Positions 55,246 through 64,000 of a stretch of 64,000 nt of DNA are shown in pieces. Numbering within the stretch: position 1 is the stretch's first letter; each line of letters begins with the position of its first letter. The notes below the pieces were generated by a model that did no database searches, was not told where the DNA came from, and saw nothing but the letters and a program-made list of their open reading frames with translations. A program made the translations under genes and the position numbers. This DNA comes from Aurelia coerulea (taxonomy: Eukaryota; Cnidaria; Scyphozoa; Semaeostomeae; Ulmaridae). The DNA is taken from assembly GCA_039566865.1 (NCBI GenBank), contig CM076960.1, forward strand, positions 15,916,501-15,980,500. Reading direction: 5' to 3'.

Positions 55246-58200
55246 CTAAATATAACCTAAATTTACAATAAAATCCTTACATAATCTACAGTTGCATGAA
55301 AAATTCCAAAACTTAATTTCCCTTTTAAAATTCCCTACAGATCGGGACTTTTTTATATGCAATGGCAAATCTCGCCAGAGATTTTGCCCCAGGAAGCTCA
55401 CAGTTTCTAGCCCATAGGCTGTAGTCCTAGGTTTGCGTGCATAGATGTTGCTCGTAACTCTTAAGTTGTAATGTATTTCTCTCTCCGCGAAAACTTCTCT
55501 CATAAAACAAGGATTTAAATACATTCTTGTTCGGTAAATTTCAGTGACAAGCAACTGTAGATTTCGTTGATGAATGGAGACTGAATGGTCTGTAATTAAC
55601 AGTTCTTCAAAACTGGAGGTCCGATCATGATACGCTATTCGCAATGCTCTTTCGTGAATAGAGTTAATTTTTGCGTTAACTCGTCTATCGTGAAACATCC
55701 ATATCAATGGACAGTAGCTAAACTGTGACATTACGAAAGCCCTCATGACAATCTTAATTTTTTCTTCTGGCATATACGTTGAGGCCCTTGCAAGAGCATG
55801 TAGCTTCTGGCTTGCTTTTGTGCACACCATTTTCACGTGTTGCTTAAAATTTAGCTTTTGGTCAATTACAACGCCCAGCAATTTTTCTTCTTTACTCTCT
55901 TTAATGACAGAGGAACCAACTTTTATTGAAATTTCAGTTTCTTTCTCGCCAAGTACAAGGAGATGGCATTTCTCCTCGTTTAATTTCATACAGTTTTGTT
56001 CAAACCATTTGCTTAGTTCAGTAGTATCCTTTTCTAGCCTTAAAATAACTTCCCGTAACTCTTGATGAGAACAGTAAATTGTCGTATCGTCTGCATAATT
56101 ACAGATTTCAGTCTCATTCAACAAAAGGAAAATATCATTGATAAATATATTAAAGAGGAGAGGCCCCAGAACTGATCCTTGGGGAACACCTAATTTCATT
56201 TCTTTCCAAGAGCTGAATGAACCATTTATTTTGACTCGTTGCCTTCTACCTGCTAGATAACTGTACACCATCTGTATTGCATTTTTACTAAATCCGTATG
56301 CGTTCAATTTAGCAAGCAAGAGTTCATGGTTGAGACAGTCGAAAGCCTTGGATAAGTCCATAAGGACTGCTCCAACAAAACCTTTATTGTCTAAGGTTTT
56401 CTTACAAGTCTCCACCAATTTCAGCAAAGCATGCTGGGTATTGTAACCCTGTCGATAGGCGCAAAGGCTAGGCGATAGAAACTTATTAACAAAAGGTAGC
56501 ATTTGATTTGTCAAAAGTCTCTCAAAAACTTTGGAGACTGAAGGTAATACTGTTATTGGTCTATAGTTCTTTTTGTGGAATGAGTCACTATTCTTGAAAA
56601 GTGCACTAACATCACCGTCTTTCAGTTCATCGGGAAAAGAATTTTCGTCCACACTTTTATTGAAGAGGTCTAGCAGGTGGGAGGCAACTATGTCAATATT
56701 ATCTTTAATTATCTTAGCTGGGATACTGCTAATAGGTGAGGCCTTCTTAATATTGAGATTATCAACTTGCTCAAGAACTTCAACAACTGAAGCCCTTCTG
56801 AAACTGAAAGCCACGACATCTTCACAGTGGCTTTTTATCAAAAGTACACTAGGGTGAGAACGGTATTTTTCGATGGCAGCAGCAACTGGATCCGAGATTC
56901 CATTAACAGGCAATATATTTTCATTGTTTTCTGTAATATTCAAGGATTTTGTAACATTACTGAAATATTCATTCAATATATTAGCAACTGCTCGGTCTTC
57001 CGAAATGATCTCATCATTTTCCATCAAAACAATTGTTGAAGAGGTCTTGACTTTTTCATTGAATAGAGGTTTTACTGTTTTCCAGAACTTCCTATTATCG
57101 GTCAAGTCCTTAATGTCAAGATCCTTATAGTAATCCTTTTTAGCTTGTCGCAATATCTTAACACATCTATTTCTTTGCTTTTTAAAGGCTTTCAAATTGT
57201 TAATTGTGCGATTTTTGCAATATACATTTCTGAGTCTGGTTCTGTTCATGATTGCCTTTCTTAGTGCTGTCGTCATAAATGGGCCATCATTCGCTCGAAC
57301 AGATTTTTTCTTTATTGGTGCATGATTATCCAGCACACTCGTAACTATAGTATTGAAAACTTCAAATTTCTCACAGCAAGAGCTATTCTTACCTAATTGT
57401 TCTCTAAGATCCTCTTTAAATCTCAATGGGTCAAATTTGCTGTAGTCACGATAAGTAATTATCCTGGGGCCTCTCTTAATGAAACTACTTTTAACTACAG
57501 TCACAATCATGGAGTGAAAGTCAGACAGTCCAGTTTCAACAGTTCTTGTGCCTTTAAAGCATTTCACGTTATTAGTAAGTATCAAATCAATACAACGTGC
57601 ATTAACTGACTTAAAACAAGTAGGAACCTTAACTAAATTACCTAACCCATACAAATTCATGAAATTAGAAATATTAACGTTATCTTCCTCCAAGTTGAAA
57701 TCACCAATAATAATTAAATTATCAGACCTCATGGTACACATATCTAAGACTTTGCCAAGTTCATCAAAAAATTCTCTTTCACTTTGAGAGGGAGGACGGT
57801 AGATCCCTAGCATGATCCATTTCTTCTTGTGCACATTTATTTCAACAATACCACACTCCATACTGACAGGAATTTCTATATCTAACAACTCCTTAGCTGG
57901 CACTTTGTCTCTAATATAGATCATGAGACCACCCCCATGAGCATTTCGATCATATCTAATTGGTTTTTGGAACCCATCAATAAGAAACTGGGCTGTTGTA
58001 AAGGTACTATCTAGTTTTGTTTCTGCAACAACAAGAATATCAATGTTGTCTGAAATCAGTGTTTTTAGGGAGAGGAATTTATTCCGAATTGAATTAATAT
58101 TCAGATATCCGATGATGAGTCCATTTTTATAAGTTAGTCTAATGTTTTTTAAACTTGTAAAAGCGTTTTCACCTTCATTTAATTCGTTAGAAACGGGGCT

Positions 58201-58302
58201 AGGCCTATTTGTTATCTCATTCTCAGAAATACAATTTACAGAGTTACTGTTAGTAATACACTGAGGAGTATTATTGCATTGTAAAGAAGTCCCACACAAA
58301 TG
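55246..58302 (-). CDS. LINE ORF2: APE-type endonuclease and reverse transcriptase, in frame after the ORF1 TGA
   Basis: About 1,018 codons. The endonuclease spans residues 55-270: IIGYLNINSIRNKF, VVAETKLDSTF, HGGGLMIYIRD, GIYRPPSQSE, IIIGDFNLEED and GLSDFHSMIVTV. The reverse transcriptase spans about 520-790: [74 protein letters not shown], and catalytic YADD in CNYADDTTIYC. The C-terminus ends with a CNCRLC knuckle-like motif. The apparent start is a TTG; the first ATG codes for the Met in GGGLMIYI, already inside the endonuclease. The preceding 52-codon linker is open in the same frame as ORF1. Confidence 0.93.
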   Translation of the reverse strand, partial: HLCGTSLQCNNTPQCITNSNSVNCISENEITNRPSPVSNELNEGENAFTSLKNIRLTYKNGLIIGYLNINSIRNKFLSLKTLISDNIDILVVAETKLDSTFTTAQFLIDGFQKPIRYDRNAHGGGLMIYIRDKVPAKELLDIEIPVSMECGIVEINVHKKKWIMLGIYRPPSQSEREFFDELGKVLDMCTMRSDNLIIIGDFNLEEDNVNISNFMNLYGLGNLVKVPTCFKSVNARCIDLILTNNVKCFKGTRTVETGLSDFHSMIVTVVKSSFIKRGPRIITYRDYSKFDPLRFKEDLREQLGKNSSCCEKFEVFNTIVTSVLDNHAPIKKKSVRANDGPFMTTALRKAIMNRTRLRNVYCKNRTINNLKAFKKQRNRCVKILRQAKKDYYKDLDIKDLTDNRKFWKTVKPLFNEKVKTSSTIVLMENDEIISEDRAVANILNEYFSNVTKSLNITENNENILPVNGISDPVAAAIEKYRSHPSVLLIKSHCEDVVAFSFRRASVVEVLEQVDNLNIKKASPISSIPAKIIKDNIDIVASHLLDLFNKSVDENSFPDELKDGDVSALFKNSDSFHKKNYRPITVLPSVSKVFERLLTNQMLPFVNKFLSPSLCAYRQGYNTQHALLKLVETCKKTLDNKGFVGAVLMDLSKAFDCLNHELLLAKLNAYGFSKNAIQMVYSYLAGRRQRVKINGSFSSWKEMKLGVPQGSVLGPLLFNIFINDIFLLLNETEICNYADDTTIYCSHQELREVILRLEKDTTELSKWFEQNCMKLNEEKCHLLVLGEKETEISIKVGSSVIKESKEEKLLGVVIDQKLNFKQHVKMVCTKASQKLHALARASTYMPEEKIKIVMRAFVMSQFSYCPLIWMFHDRRVNAKINSIHERALRIAYHDRTSSFEELLITDHSVSIHQRNLQLLVTEIYRTRMYLNPCFMREVFAEREIHYNLRVTSNIYARKPRTTAYGLETVSFLGQNLWRDLPLHIKKSRSVGNFKREIKFWNFSCNCRLCKDFIVNLGYI

Positions 58303-59398
58303 TCAATTTTTCAAATATCGAATAATGTTACCTGCGAAAGCACTCGTTCCTGCTCGGCTAAGATGTACATTACCATTCACATGGATTTGTCGGTCAAGAT
58401 TCGAATGCTCAATGATGTTAAAGCCGCGCTGTGAACACATCTGCTTCAATTCTGCATTTACTGCTTCTGTTTTCTCATTAAGTTCATTGGAGTCATTCCT
58501 TGGGATTAGTGTGGAGACGGTAACTTTTCGTTTTTCTTTTTGTATTTCGTTAGCCAATTCGACTATTCTGGTTGCTATGGCATTCGGGGCATCCTTTGAT
58601 CTCATATCATTGCAGCCTGTGTGTAGAATTACATGGTCTGGTTGCCTTTCCATGCACGGAACAACATGGTGCCTCATGTGGCTTGTTGTTGCGCCAGGAA
58701 AAGATTTCACAAACACGTTTTGGCTTCTTTGCAGTGACTTGTGTATTTGTTTGCCATCTACGAATTTGACAATTGAATCCCCAATTATCATTGTCGTTGT
58801 TCTCTTCTTCTTTTCCTTCTTTTGCTGCGTGCCCTCTGACAAACGTCGAAAGTTGCTTTCATTGTCCTCTTCATTAATTATTTCTATGTCATTGATTGTT
58901 TCCTCTGCATTCATTGTTTCCAAAATTGAAAATCTGTTGTGCAGTGGTGTTTGTCTCAATACTTGGCTTTCATAACTTGACAATTTTGCCTGTTGTTGCG
59001 TTTTAACTTTTGGTTCTCTCGAGGGAATTTCTTGCCACTGTGCATTGTTTGCCTTTTTATTGCTGTTGATGACGTCACACTCCAATCGATTCGGCGCTCG
59101 ATTTTGCGTTTGATTTCGAAGGGAAATTTTAATAATTTCGTTTAAACTAAGTATTTCATCCCTCAAAAATTCAATTTCCCTTTGCTGTTGCAAAATAACC
59201 CTTTCGGGATCGATGTGGGAAGCCAAGGGAAAAGAATTATTTATGAGCTCATCCCTCAAACTTGGTCCTGGTTTTGGGTTTTCATCAAAACAACTGTTTG
59301 TTTTGTTTCCAATGTCCTCCACTTCTGCTTTCAAAGCGACAATTTCAGTGTGTATATATTTTTTAAAGTCTGTAACATCATTCCCAATATCTTCATAT
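58303..59398 (-). CDS. LINE ORF1 with coiled coil and SGNH/GDSL esterase domain (5'-truncated)
   Basis: Open from the TGA near 59,400 to the TGA at 58,305-58,303. The N-terminal part is helix-prone (PERVILQQQREIEFLRDEIL). The C-terminal 150 residues are an SGNH hydrolase: block I TTTMIIGDSIVKFVDG, block III ILHTGCNDMRS, and a final block NGNVHLSRAGTSAFAGN with the catalytic His in VHL. The likely role is binding element RNA or lipid/membrane contact; the esterase function in LINEs is not settled. No Met occurs in the first 100 or so residues, in agreement with truncation. Confidence 0.87.
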
Positions 59399-59401
59399 AA
59401 A

Positions 59402-59470
59402 CTTCATATAAACACGGGAGGGGCAAGAAAGTTTGCAAGCAACCTGAGTCGATTCATAAAATATTGTTAG
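59402..59470 (+). CDS. LINE ORF1, displaced C-terminal end of the esterase domain
   Basis: Encodes LHINTGGARKFASNLSRFIK then YC and a TAG stop at 59,468-59,470. The LHIN motif corresponds to the last catalytic block (D-H-N) of the SGNH fold. It is the missing end of the ORF1 whose first part stops at 55,143. The intervening DNA is a LINE in the opposite direction. Confidence 0.88.
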   Translation, partial: LHINTGGARKFASNLSRFIKYC

Positions 59471-62404
59471 TGGTGTCGAAGTGTAAATAATGCAAAGAGC
59501 GAAGCAAAGCCCAAAGCCAAAGCAACTAAAAAAGGGAATGGTCTGAAGATCGCAGCTCTTAACATAGTCTCACTCAGAAAGCATAGACACGAATTGAATG
59601 TATTACTCCATGAAAATGATATTGATATCATAGCTTTGAGTGAGACTAGGTTAAGCAGTAAGATTGAGGACCCAGCTCTTTCAATTGAGGGTTACAAACT
59701 TTTTAGGCATGACAGGGATGAAATGGGAGGTGGTGTAGCAATCTACCTAAAAGAACAAATTCCTGATCCCCTCCAAATTATAAAAAGTGACACCCTTGAG
59801 TTGCTCTGCCTTGAGGTTAAACCAAACAAAGGGAAATCCTTTTACCTGATTAGCTGGTATCGACCACCCACTGGGGAAACAGATACTGCAACATTCGAAA
59901 ATCTACGTGAATTTCTCAAAAAACTTGACAGAGATGAAAAAGAAATTATTCTAGTTGGTGATACGAATTGTGATTTCAGGGGTTCCCCCTTAAATGCAAA
60001 TTCAAAAAAGCTACAATCAGTGTACGCTGAATACCAAATAGAGCAACTGATCAAAGCTTATACGAGGGTAGCAATAAGTAAGGGGGCAAATGGACAGTCT
60101 CAAATAAGTCATTCGTTGATTGACCATTTCTCTACCAACAAACGTAAGTACATTCTAGAATCGGGCGTGCTTGAAACAGCTATGGTAGACCACTACATGG
60201 TTTATGCGATTAGAAAGGTAAATGCATGGAGACTCAATACCAAAAATGAAAACAAAATTGTTGAAAGTAGAAATATGAAAAATTATGATAAAACTGCTTT
60301 CCAACAAGACCTTGATGCCATTGACTGGAAAAGCCTTTTGGAACCTTTTTCTCAGGACCCTAGTAAGATGGCATCTGTATTCCAAGAATTGTTTGATGCA
60401 ATTCTCAGCCTACATGCTCCAATTCGAAAACAAAAAAGGAAAAGTGAATATGCTCCATGGCTCAATGCACGCATAAGGTCTCTGATGATGAGAAGGGATA
60501 AAGCAAAAAAGGACGCAAGGCGCAATCCCGAAATCTGGCCTTCGTATAAGAAACTAAGAAACGAAGTTACAGAGGCCATCCGGATCGCAATGCAGGACCA
60601 TTATTCAGGTCTAATTGAACAAAACAAAACCGACCCAAAGAAAATGTGGCGAACCATTAACAAAGTGTTAGACAGAGATTCCTCTAAGGTACCAGTCACT
60701 AGCTTAAACTGCGAAGGCAAACTTGTAACTAATGACAGTAAAATTGCCAATGCGTTTAACAAGCACTTTGTCTCAGTTGGTCCAAACCTAGCAAAAGAAA
60801 TCAGAACCGAACCGAATGATGACCCGCTTGCCACAATAAGTGGCAAAAATTCTACGATGTTGAATTTCAAGACAGTAGATACTCAATACATCTTAAGAGC
60901 ACTAACAGAGCTGAAAAACGGCAAAGCCAGTGGGCCAGATAGAATTCCTGTCGGACTAGTCAAAGATGCATCCGAATTCATCGCACTCCCCCTTACTCTA
61001 ATCTATAACTCATCGCTGGTCGCGGGAGTTTTTCCAGATATCTGGAAGGTTGCAAGGGTAACCCCAATTTTTAAGTCAGGTGCAAGGGATGACATGAATA
61101 ATTACAGGCCTATATCCGTTCTATCCATATTTGCAAGGATTCTGGAAAAAATTGCTCATGATCAGCTGATCGACTATTTCAAAGAGAAGCAGTTGCTAAA
61201 AAAGAATCAGCATGCGTTTCGTAAGCTACACTCAACAATCACATCTCTAGTAAAGAGTACTGATGAATGGCATAATAACATTGATTCTCAAAAGGTCAAT
61301 ATGGCGATGTTTTTGGATTTAAAAAAGGCCTTCGATACGGTGGATCACAAAATACTGCTCGAAAAACTTTCTAGGTATGGCGTGCAGGGTAAGGTGATTA
61401 GCTGGTTTCGATCCTACCTCACTGAACGAAAACAGTTTTGCAGAATCAATGGTAAATGTTCTATGTCTTTGGGGGTAACCTGTGGCATTCCCCAGGGTTC
61501 CTGTCTAGGCCCCCTTCTCTTCATCATATACCTTAACGACTTTGAAGAATGTTTACAGTTTTCTTCGGCGAGCATGTATGCTGATGATACGCACACAACG
61601 ATAGCCTCTGAAGATATTAACGAACTTGCCGAGATGATGCAGGAGGAGCTACAGAACATTTCTGAGTGGATGAGGGTCAATAAATTAAGTGCCAATCCAA
61701 AAAAGACTGAGTTTATGCTTATCGGCCATCCACGTAGAATTAACAAAATTGAACCTCTGGCTCCATTGAAACTTAATGGCACAGAAATAAAACGAGTGAC
61801 AAAAACTAAATCACTAGGGGTTATTGTCGACGAGAATCTAAGTTGGAAGGAACACTTCAAATCCTTGAAAGGTAAAGTAGCAAGTGGTTTGTCTGCACTG
61901 AAAAAACTTAAAAACGTTCTTCCGCAATCTAAGCTATGTGAGGTTTACCATGCGCTGGTTGAAAGTCACCTCCGATATGGGAATGTCATCTGGGGTAGCC
62001 TGCCCAACACGAAGCTGCAAACGCTTCAGCGTCTACAGAACAGGGCCTTCTCCATTATTCAAAATGCTAGAATAAAGGACCCCTGGATCAATAATGGGCT
62101 GAACGTTGATCAAATCATCTATTTTGACAGATCTATCATGACACACAAAATAGTCAACAAGCAGTGCCCTGAGAGCCTCTGGAACAAGTATAGTCAGAGG
62201 AATGAAATTTCTAGGTATAACACAAGAAACAATAGAAATCTCGACATCCCAAAGTTTAAACTTGAGTGTACAAAAAAAAGTTTCCACCTTTCCGGGCTTA
62301 AAGCTTGGAATGAAATACCAATCGAAATAAGGGAAATCCCCTCGCTCTATCAGTTTAAAAGAAAATTGAAAACGCATTTAAAGAGCTCAGTAAACCCTAA
62401 CTAA
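59471..62404 (+). CDS. LINE ORF2: APE-type endonuclease and reverse transcriptase, in frame after the ORF1 TAG
   Basis: The frame is open directly after the TAG. A Lys/Ala-rich linker (NAKSEAKPKAKATKKGNG) leads into the endonuclease, with LKIAALNIVSLRKHRHEL, LSETRLSS, GGGVAIYLK, WYRPPTGE, LVGDTNCDF and MVDHYMVYAI. The reverse transcriptase follows: GKASGPDRIPVGLVKD, NNYRPISVLSIFARILEK, FLDLKKAFDTVDHKILLEKL, GIPQGSCLGPLLFIIYLNDF, and catalytic YADD in MYADDTHTTI. The C-terminus ends in AWNEIPIEIREIPSLYQFKR. About 978 codons are intact. There is no ATG before the endonuclease core (the first Met is in DEMGGG), so translation must start elsewhere or read through the TAG. Confidence 0.92.
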   Translation, partial: WCRSVNNAKSEAKPKAKATKKGNGLKIAALNIVSLRKHRHELNVLLHENDIDIIALSETRLSSKIEDPALSIEGYKLFRHDRDEMGGGVAIYLKEQIPDPLQIIKSDTLELLCLEVKPNKGKSFYLISWYRPPTGETDTATFENLREFLKKLDRDEKEIILVGDTNCDFRGSPLNANSKKLQSVYAEYQIEQLIKAYTRVAISKGANGQSQISHSLIDHFSTNKRKYILESGVLETAMVDHYMVYAIRKVNAWRLNTKNENKIVESRNMKNYDKTAFQQDLDAIDWKSLLEPFSQDPSKMASVFQELFDAILSLHAPIRKQKRKSEYAPWLNARIRSLMMRRDKAKKDARRNPEIWPSYKKLRNEVTEAIRIAMQDHYSGLIEQNKTDPKKMWRTINKVLDRDSSKVPVTSLNCEGKLVTNDSKIANAFNKHFVSVGPNLAKEIRTEPNDDPLATISGKNSTMLNFKTVDTQYILRALTELKNGKASGPDRIPVGLVKDASEFIALPLTLIYNSSLVAGVFPDIWKVARVTPIFKSGARDDMNNYRPISVLSIFARILEKIAHDQLIDYFKEKQLLKKNQHAFRKLHSTITSLVKSTDEWHNNIDSQKVNMAMFLDLKKAFDTVDHKILLEKLSRYGVQGKVISWFRSYLTERKQFCRINGKCSMSLGVTCGIPQGSCLGPLLFIIYLNDFEECLQFSSASMYADDTHTTIASEDINELAEMMQEELQNISEWMRVNKLSANPKKTEFMLIGHPRRINKIEPLAPLKLNGTEIKRVTKTKSLGVIVDENLSWKEHFKSLKGKVASGLSALKKLKNVLPQSKLCEVYHALVESHLRYGNVIWGSLPNTKLQTLQRLQNRAFSIIQNARIKDPWINNGLNVDQIIYFDRSIMTHKIVNKQCPESLWNKYSQRNEISRYNTRNNRNLDIPKFKLECTKKSFHLSGLKAWNEIPIEIREIPSLYQFKRKLKTHLKSSVNPN

Positions 62405-62963
62405 AACACGACTCCCAGGAAGATCAGATCTCAGCCTGGATCCAATCCTAGCTAATACCAAATTTTAAAATTTTGTTTTTCATTTTTCATTTTTTAAACA
62501 AACTTGTAACTTTTGTAGTTTAATTTTGTACTGATGGGATATCGTGTAAAAATATGAATTAATAAAAAAAAAAAAAATAAATAAAAAAAAATTAGAATAT
62601 TCAGAAGAAGTGCTTGACAATAACTGGGAGAGTCGTTCCAAGCCAAAGCAGAGGATGGCATTTAAAAAAATTTCTTAGCAAAATTTCCAATCTGGCACTG
62701 GGGTGCCGGTGGTGGTAGTTATGTGGCGTTGGAAAACAGACACTTTTGTATGAATCCCAAAATATAAAGGAGACATGGGTTACAAATATTATCCATCAGA
62801 GGTGGTATACGCTTCTACCAAAATCTAACACTGCTGACACTATGATCATAAAGGAAAACCTTCTTAGAGGACAAACACGCTAAAACAAGTCGCTTTTGCT
62901 AGGCTTGGCGGTGAAGAAGTCGTTGTACTTAAGATTACGCCTATACTTAAAACTCCAAGTCCG

Positions 62964-63590
62964 TGATGCATTCTTAGCCAAAGTAAAGGTTCTTTCTTCA
63001 AAAATTTTCCTCGTGCGCTGATTTATAGCATAACTGTCACAAACGATAAAGGTTTCCCTGTCGCTAAAGGCAAGCATGATATTGGGAGATGCATTCGAAG
63101 CCAAAGTAAAGGATCTTTCTTCAAAAATTTTCCTCGTGCGCTGATTTATAGCATAACTGTCACAAACGATAAAGGTTTCCTTGTCGCTAAAGGCAAGCAT
63201 GATATGGGGAGATGCATTTTAAGCCAAAGTAAGGGATTTGTCTTTAAAAATTTTCCTCATGCGATGATTTATAGCATAATTGTCACAAAACGATCCAAGT
63301 TTTCCTTGTCGCTAAAGGCAAGCATGATATGGGGAGATGCATTCTAAGCCAAAGTAAAGGATCTTTCTTCAAAAATTTTCCTCGTGCGCTGATTTATAGC
63401 ATAACTGTCACAAACGATAAAGGTTTCCTTGTCGCTAAAGGCAAGCATGATTTGGGGAGATGCATTCTAAGCCAAAGTAAGGGATTTGTCTTCAAAAATT
63501 TTCCTCATGCGATGATTTATAGCATAACTGTCACAAAACGATCAAGGTTTCCTTGTCGCTAAAGGCAAGCATGATATTGGGAGATGCATT
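62964..63590. repeat. Satellite array, five units of about 124 bp
   Basis: CAAGCATGAT recurs at 63,071, 63,194, 63,319, 63,442 and 63,566, giving periods of 123-125. Two unit types alternate: type A has TCCTCGTGCGCTGATTTATA and type B has TCCTCATGCGATGATTTATA; the order is A A B A B. The unit also occurs inverted inside the hAT MITE at 35.4 kb. Confidence 0.92.
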
Positions 63591-63600
63591 CCCTGTCCAC

Positions 63601-63655
63601 TTGGCTGTTCTAGCAGCAAAGTCAGAGGATTATACCCACCACTGCACCACAACCT
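63601..63655 (-). repeat. tRNA-derived SINE fragment
   Basis: Minus strand reads GTGGTGCAGTGGTGGGTATA then CTCTGACTTTGCTGCTAGAA, matching the 5' half of the SINE head at 51.2 kb. The B-box half is missing. Confidence 0.6.
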
Positions 63656-63789
63656 CAGTGCGCCGGTACAAACGAGAGGCTGATCAGTTACTCTTTTGTT
63701 GCGGACCCAAAGTTGTACCGGTCCAGTACAGTGTAAACGGGGTCTAAAATATAATCTAGTCGACCTAAACGAAGCGAAATCTTAGCGTA

Positions 63790-64000
63790 TCAAATATCTC
63801 CTTTCTCTAAACATAAACCATTAGATTTAAAATCAAACTCATCTGGATTCAGTAATCTCGAGGGATCAAATCCTTCTTTTTGCCATAACTTTGAAACTGC
63901 AAGTTTTAACAATTTGTTTTGCTGTTGAAAGTATTCCCATTGATGATCTTCGCCTTCATCAGAGTCTCTTCCTCCACTTTCCATCCTTCCTTGCACCTCT
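63790..64000 (-). CDS. Possible coding exon at the right edge, incomplete
   Basis: An open frame enters from beyond the window and runs to a TGA at 63,790. It reads MESGGRDSDEGEDHQWEYFQ, then QQNKLLKLAVSKLWQKEGFD and PSRLLNPDEFDFKSN. The composition looks like real protein and is unlike the neighbouring satellite. It may leave at a weak GTTTAT donor after KSN (phase 1) or end at the stop. It could be an upstream exon of the acidic-tail gene, but exon 46643-46388 needs phase 0, so at least one exon would have to lie between. No family recognised. Confidence 0.5.
   Translation of the reverse strand, partial: EVQGRMESGGRDSDEGEDHQWEYFQQQNKLLKLAVSKLWQKEGFDPSRLLNPDEFDFKSNGLCLEKGDI

Larger units (their letters stand above)
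55144..59400 (-). mobile_element. LINE with esterase ORF1 and EN-RT ORF2, inserted into another LINE
   Basis: Minus-strand element holding ORF1 (to 58,303), ORF2 (58,302-55,246) and a roughly 100-base 3' untranslated region. That region contains a stem of GGTTGGC and GCCAACC and ends in ATT repeats at 55,144-55,156. Such a 3' hairpin and short repeat tail are usual for CR1/L2-type elements. The 5' end is truncated: ORF1 opens at about 59,398 without an ATG. No clean target duplication is visible; TTCATATAAA is doubled at the right junction. Confidence 0.9.
54061..62592 (+). mobile_element. LINE with esterase ORF1 and EN-RT ORF2, split by a younger LINE
   Basis: ORF1 runs from about 54,061 to 55,143, breaks off, and resumes at 59,402-59,470. 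ORF2 follows at 59,471-62,404, and an A-rich 3' end lies at about 62,560-62,592. The interrupting DNA (about 55,144-59,400) is a complete minus-strand LINE segment. The two halves of ORF1 fit together almost to the codon: ...YSNLARD then LHINTGGARKFASNL. The 5' end is truncated at a poly-C tract near 54,050. The same 3' sequence (CACGACTCCC-GGAAGATCAG) occurs at the decayed copies near 15.4 and 47.3 kb. Confidence 0.9.

Noticed and set aside
62964..63590. CRISPR-like array
   Set aside because: Units are contiguous 124-bp tandem repeats without unique spacers, in animal DNA.

Overview
The window reads as nuclear DNA of an invertebrate animal, possibly a cnidarian. It is AT-rich, its host genes have many small exons with GT-AG introns, and its introns are packed with non-LTR retrotransposons (LINEs), fold-back MITEs, microsatellites and tRNA-derived SINE pieces. 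The phylum is a guess: the host protein that can be recognised is conserved across eukaryotes.

Two host genes can be assembled from splice sites, both on the minus strand. The first, at about 33.2 down to 6.7 kb, is MFAP1, a spliceosome-associated protein. Sixteen coding exons join with correct phase into 396 codons that follow the family from the N-terminus to within about 40 residues of the C-terminus. The last exon is not visible and probably lies left of base 1. The second gene ends at 38,340. Its last three coding exons (46,643-46,388; 44,138-43,883; 39,924-38,340) encode a coiled-coil-like segment, a Ser/Pro-rich linker and a very acidic tail with eight 27-28-residue repeats. I do not recognise it. 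A further minus-strand coding segment at the right edge (63,790-64,000) may be an upstream exon of it or another gene.

The rest is mobile DNA. MFAP1 introns hold a 5'-truncated LINE (17.19-19.97 kb), several LINE 3' tails (7.5, 10.9, 15.4 kb) and fold-back elements. The region 54.0-62.6 kb is a nested pair. A plus-strand LINE has ORF1 with an SGNH esterase domain and ORF2 with endonuclease and reverse transcriptase. A second, minus-strand LINE of the same general design has inserted inside the esterase domain of its ORF1. In both elements ORF2 follows ORF1 in the same reading frame, separated by one stop codon (TGA in one, TAG in the other), with no ATG before the endonuclease core. This is the most interesting observation here, because it suggests stop-codon readthrough or another non-AUG route to ORF2.

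Other points of interest: TTAA-flanked MITE families that share one TTAA; hAT-type MITEs with perfect 8-bp target duplications whose inner sequence has become a 124-bp satellite at 63 kb; a MITE family carrying a conserved TGACGTCA site; perfect short hairpins at 50 kb; and a four-unit heat-shock-element-like site at 52.8 kb. Coordinates of repeats are read by eye and are approximate unless target duplications are given.
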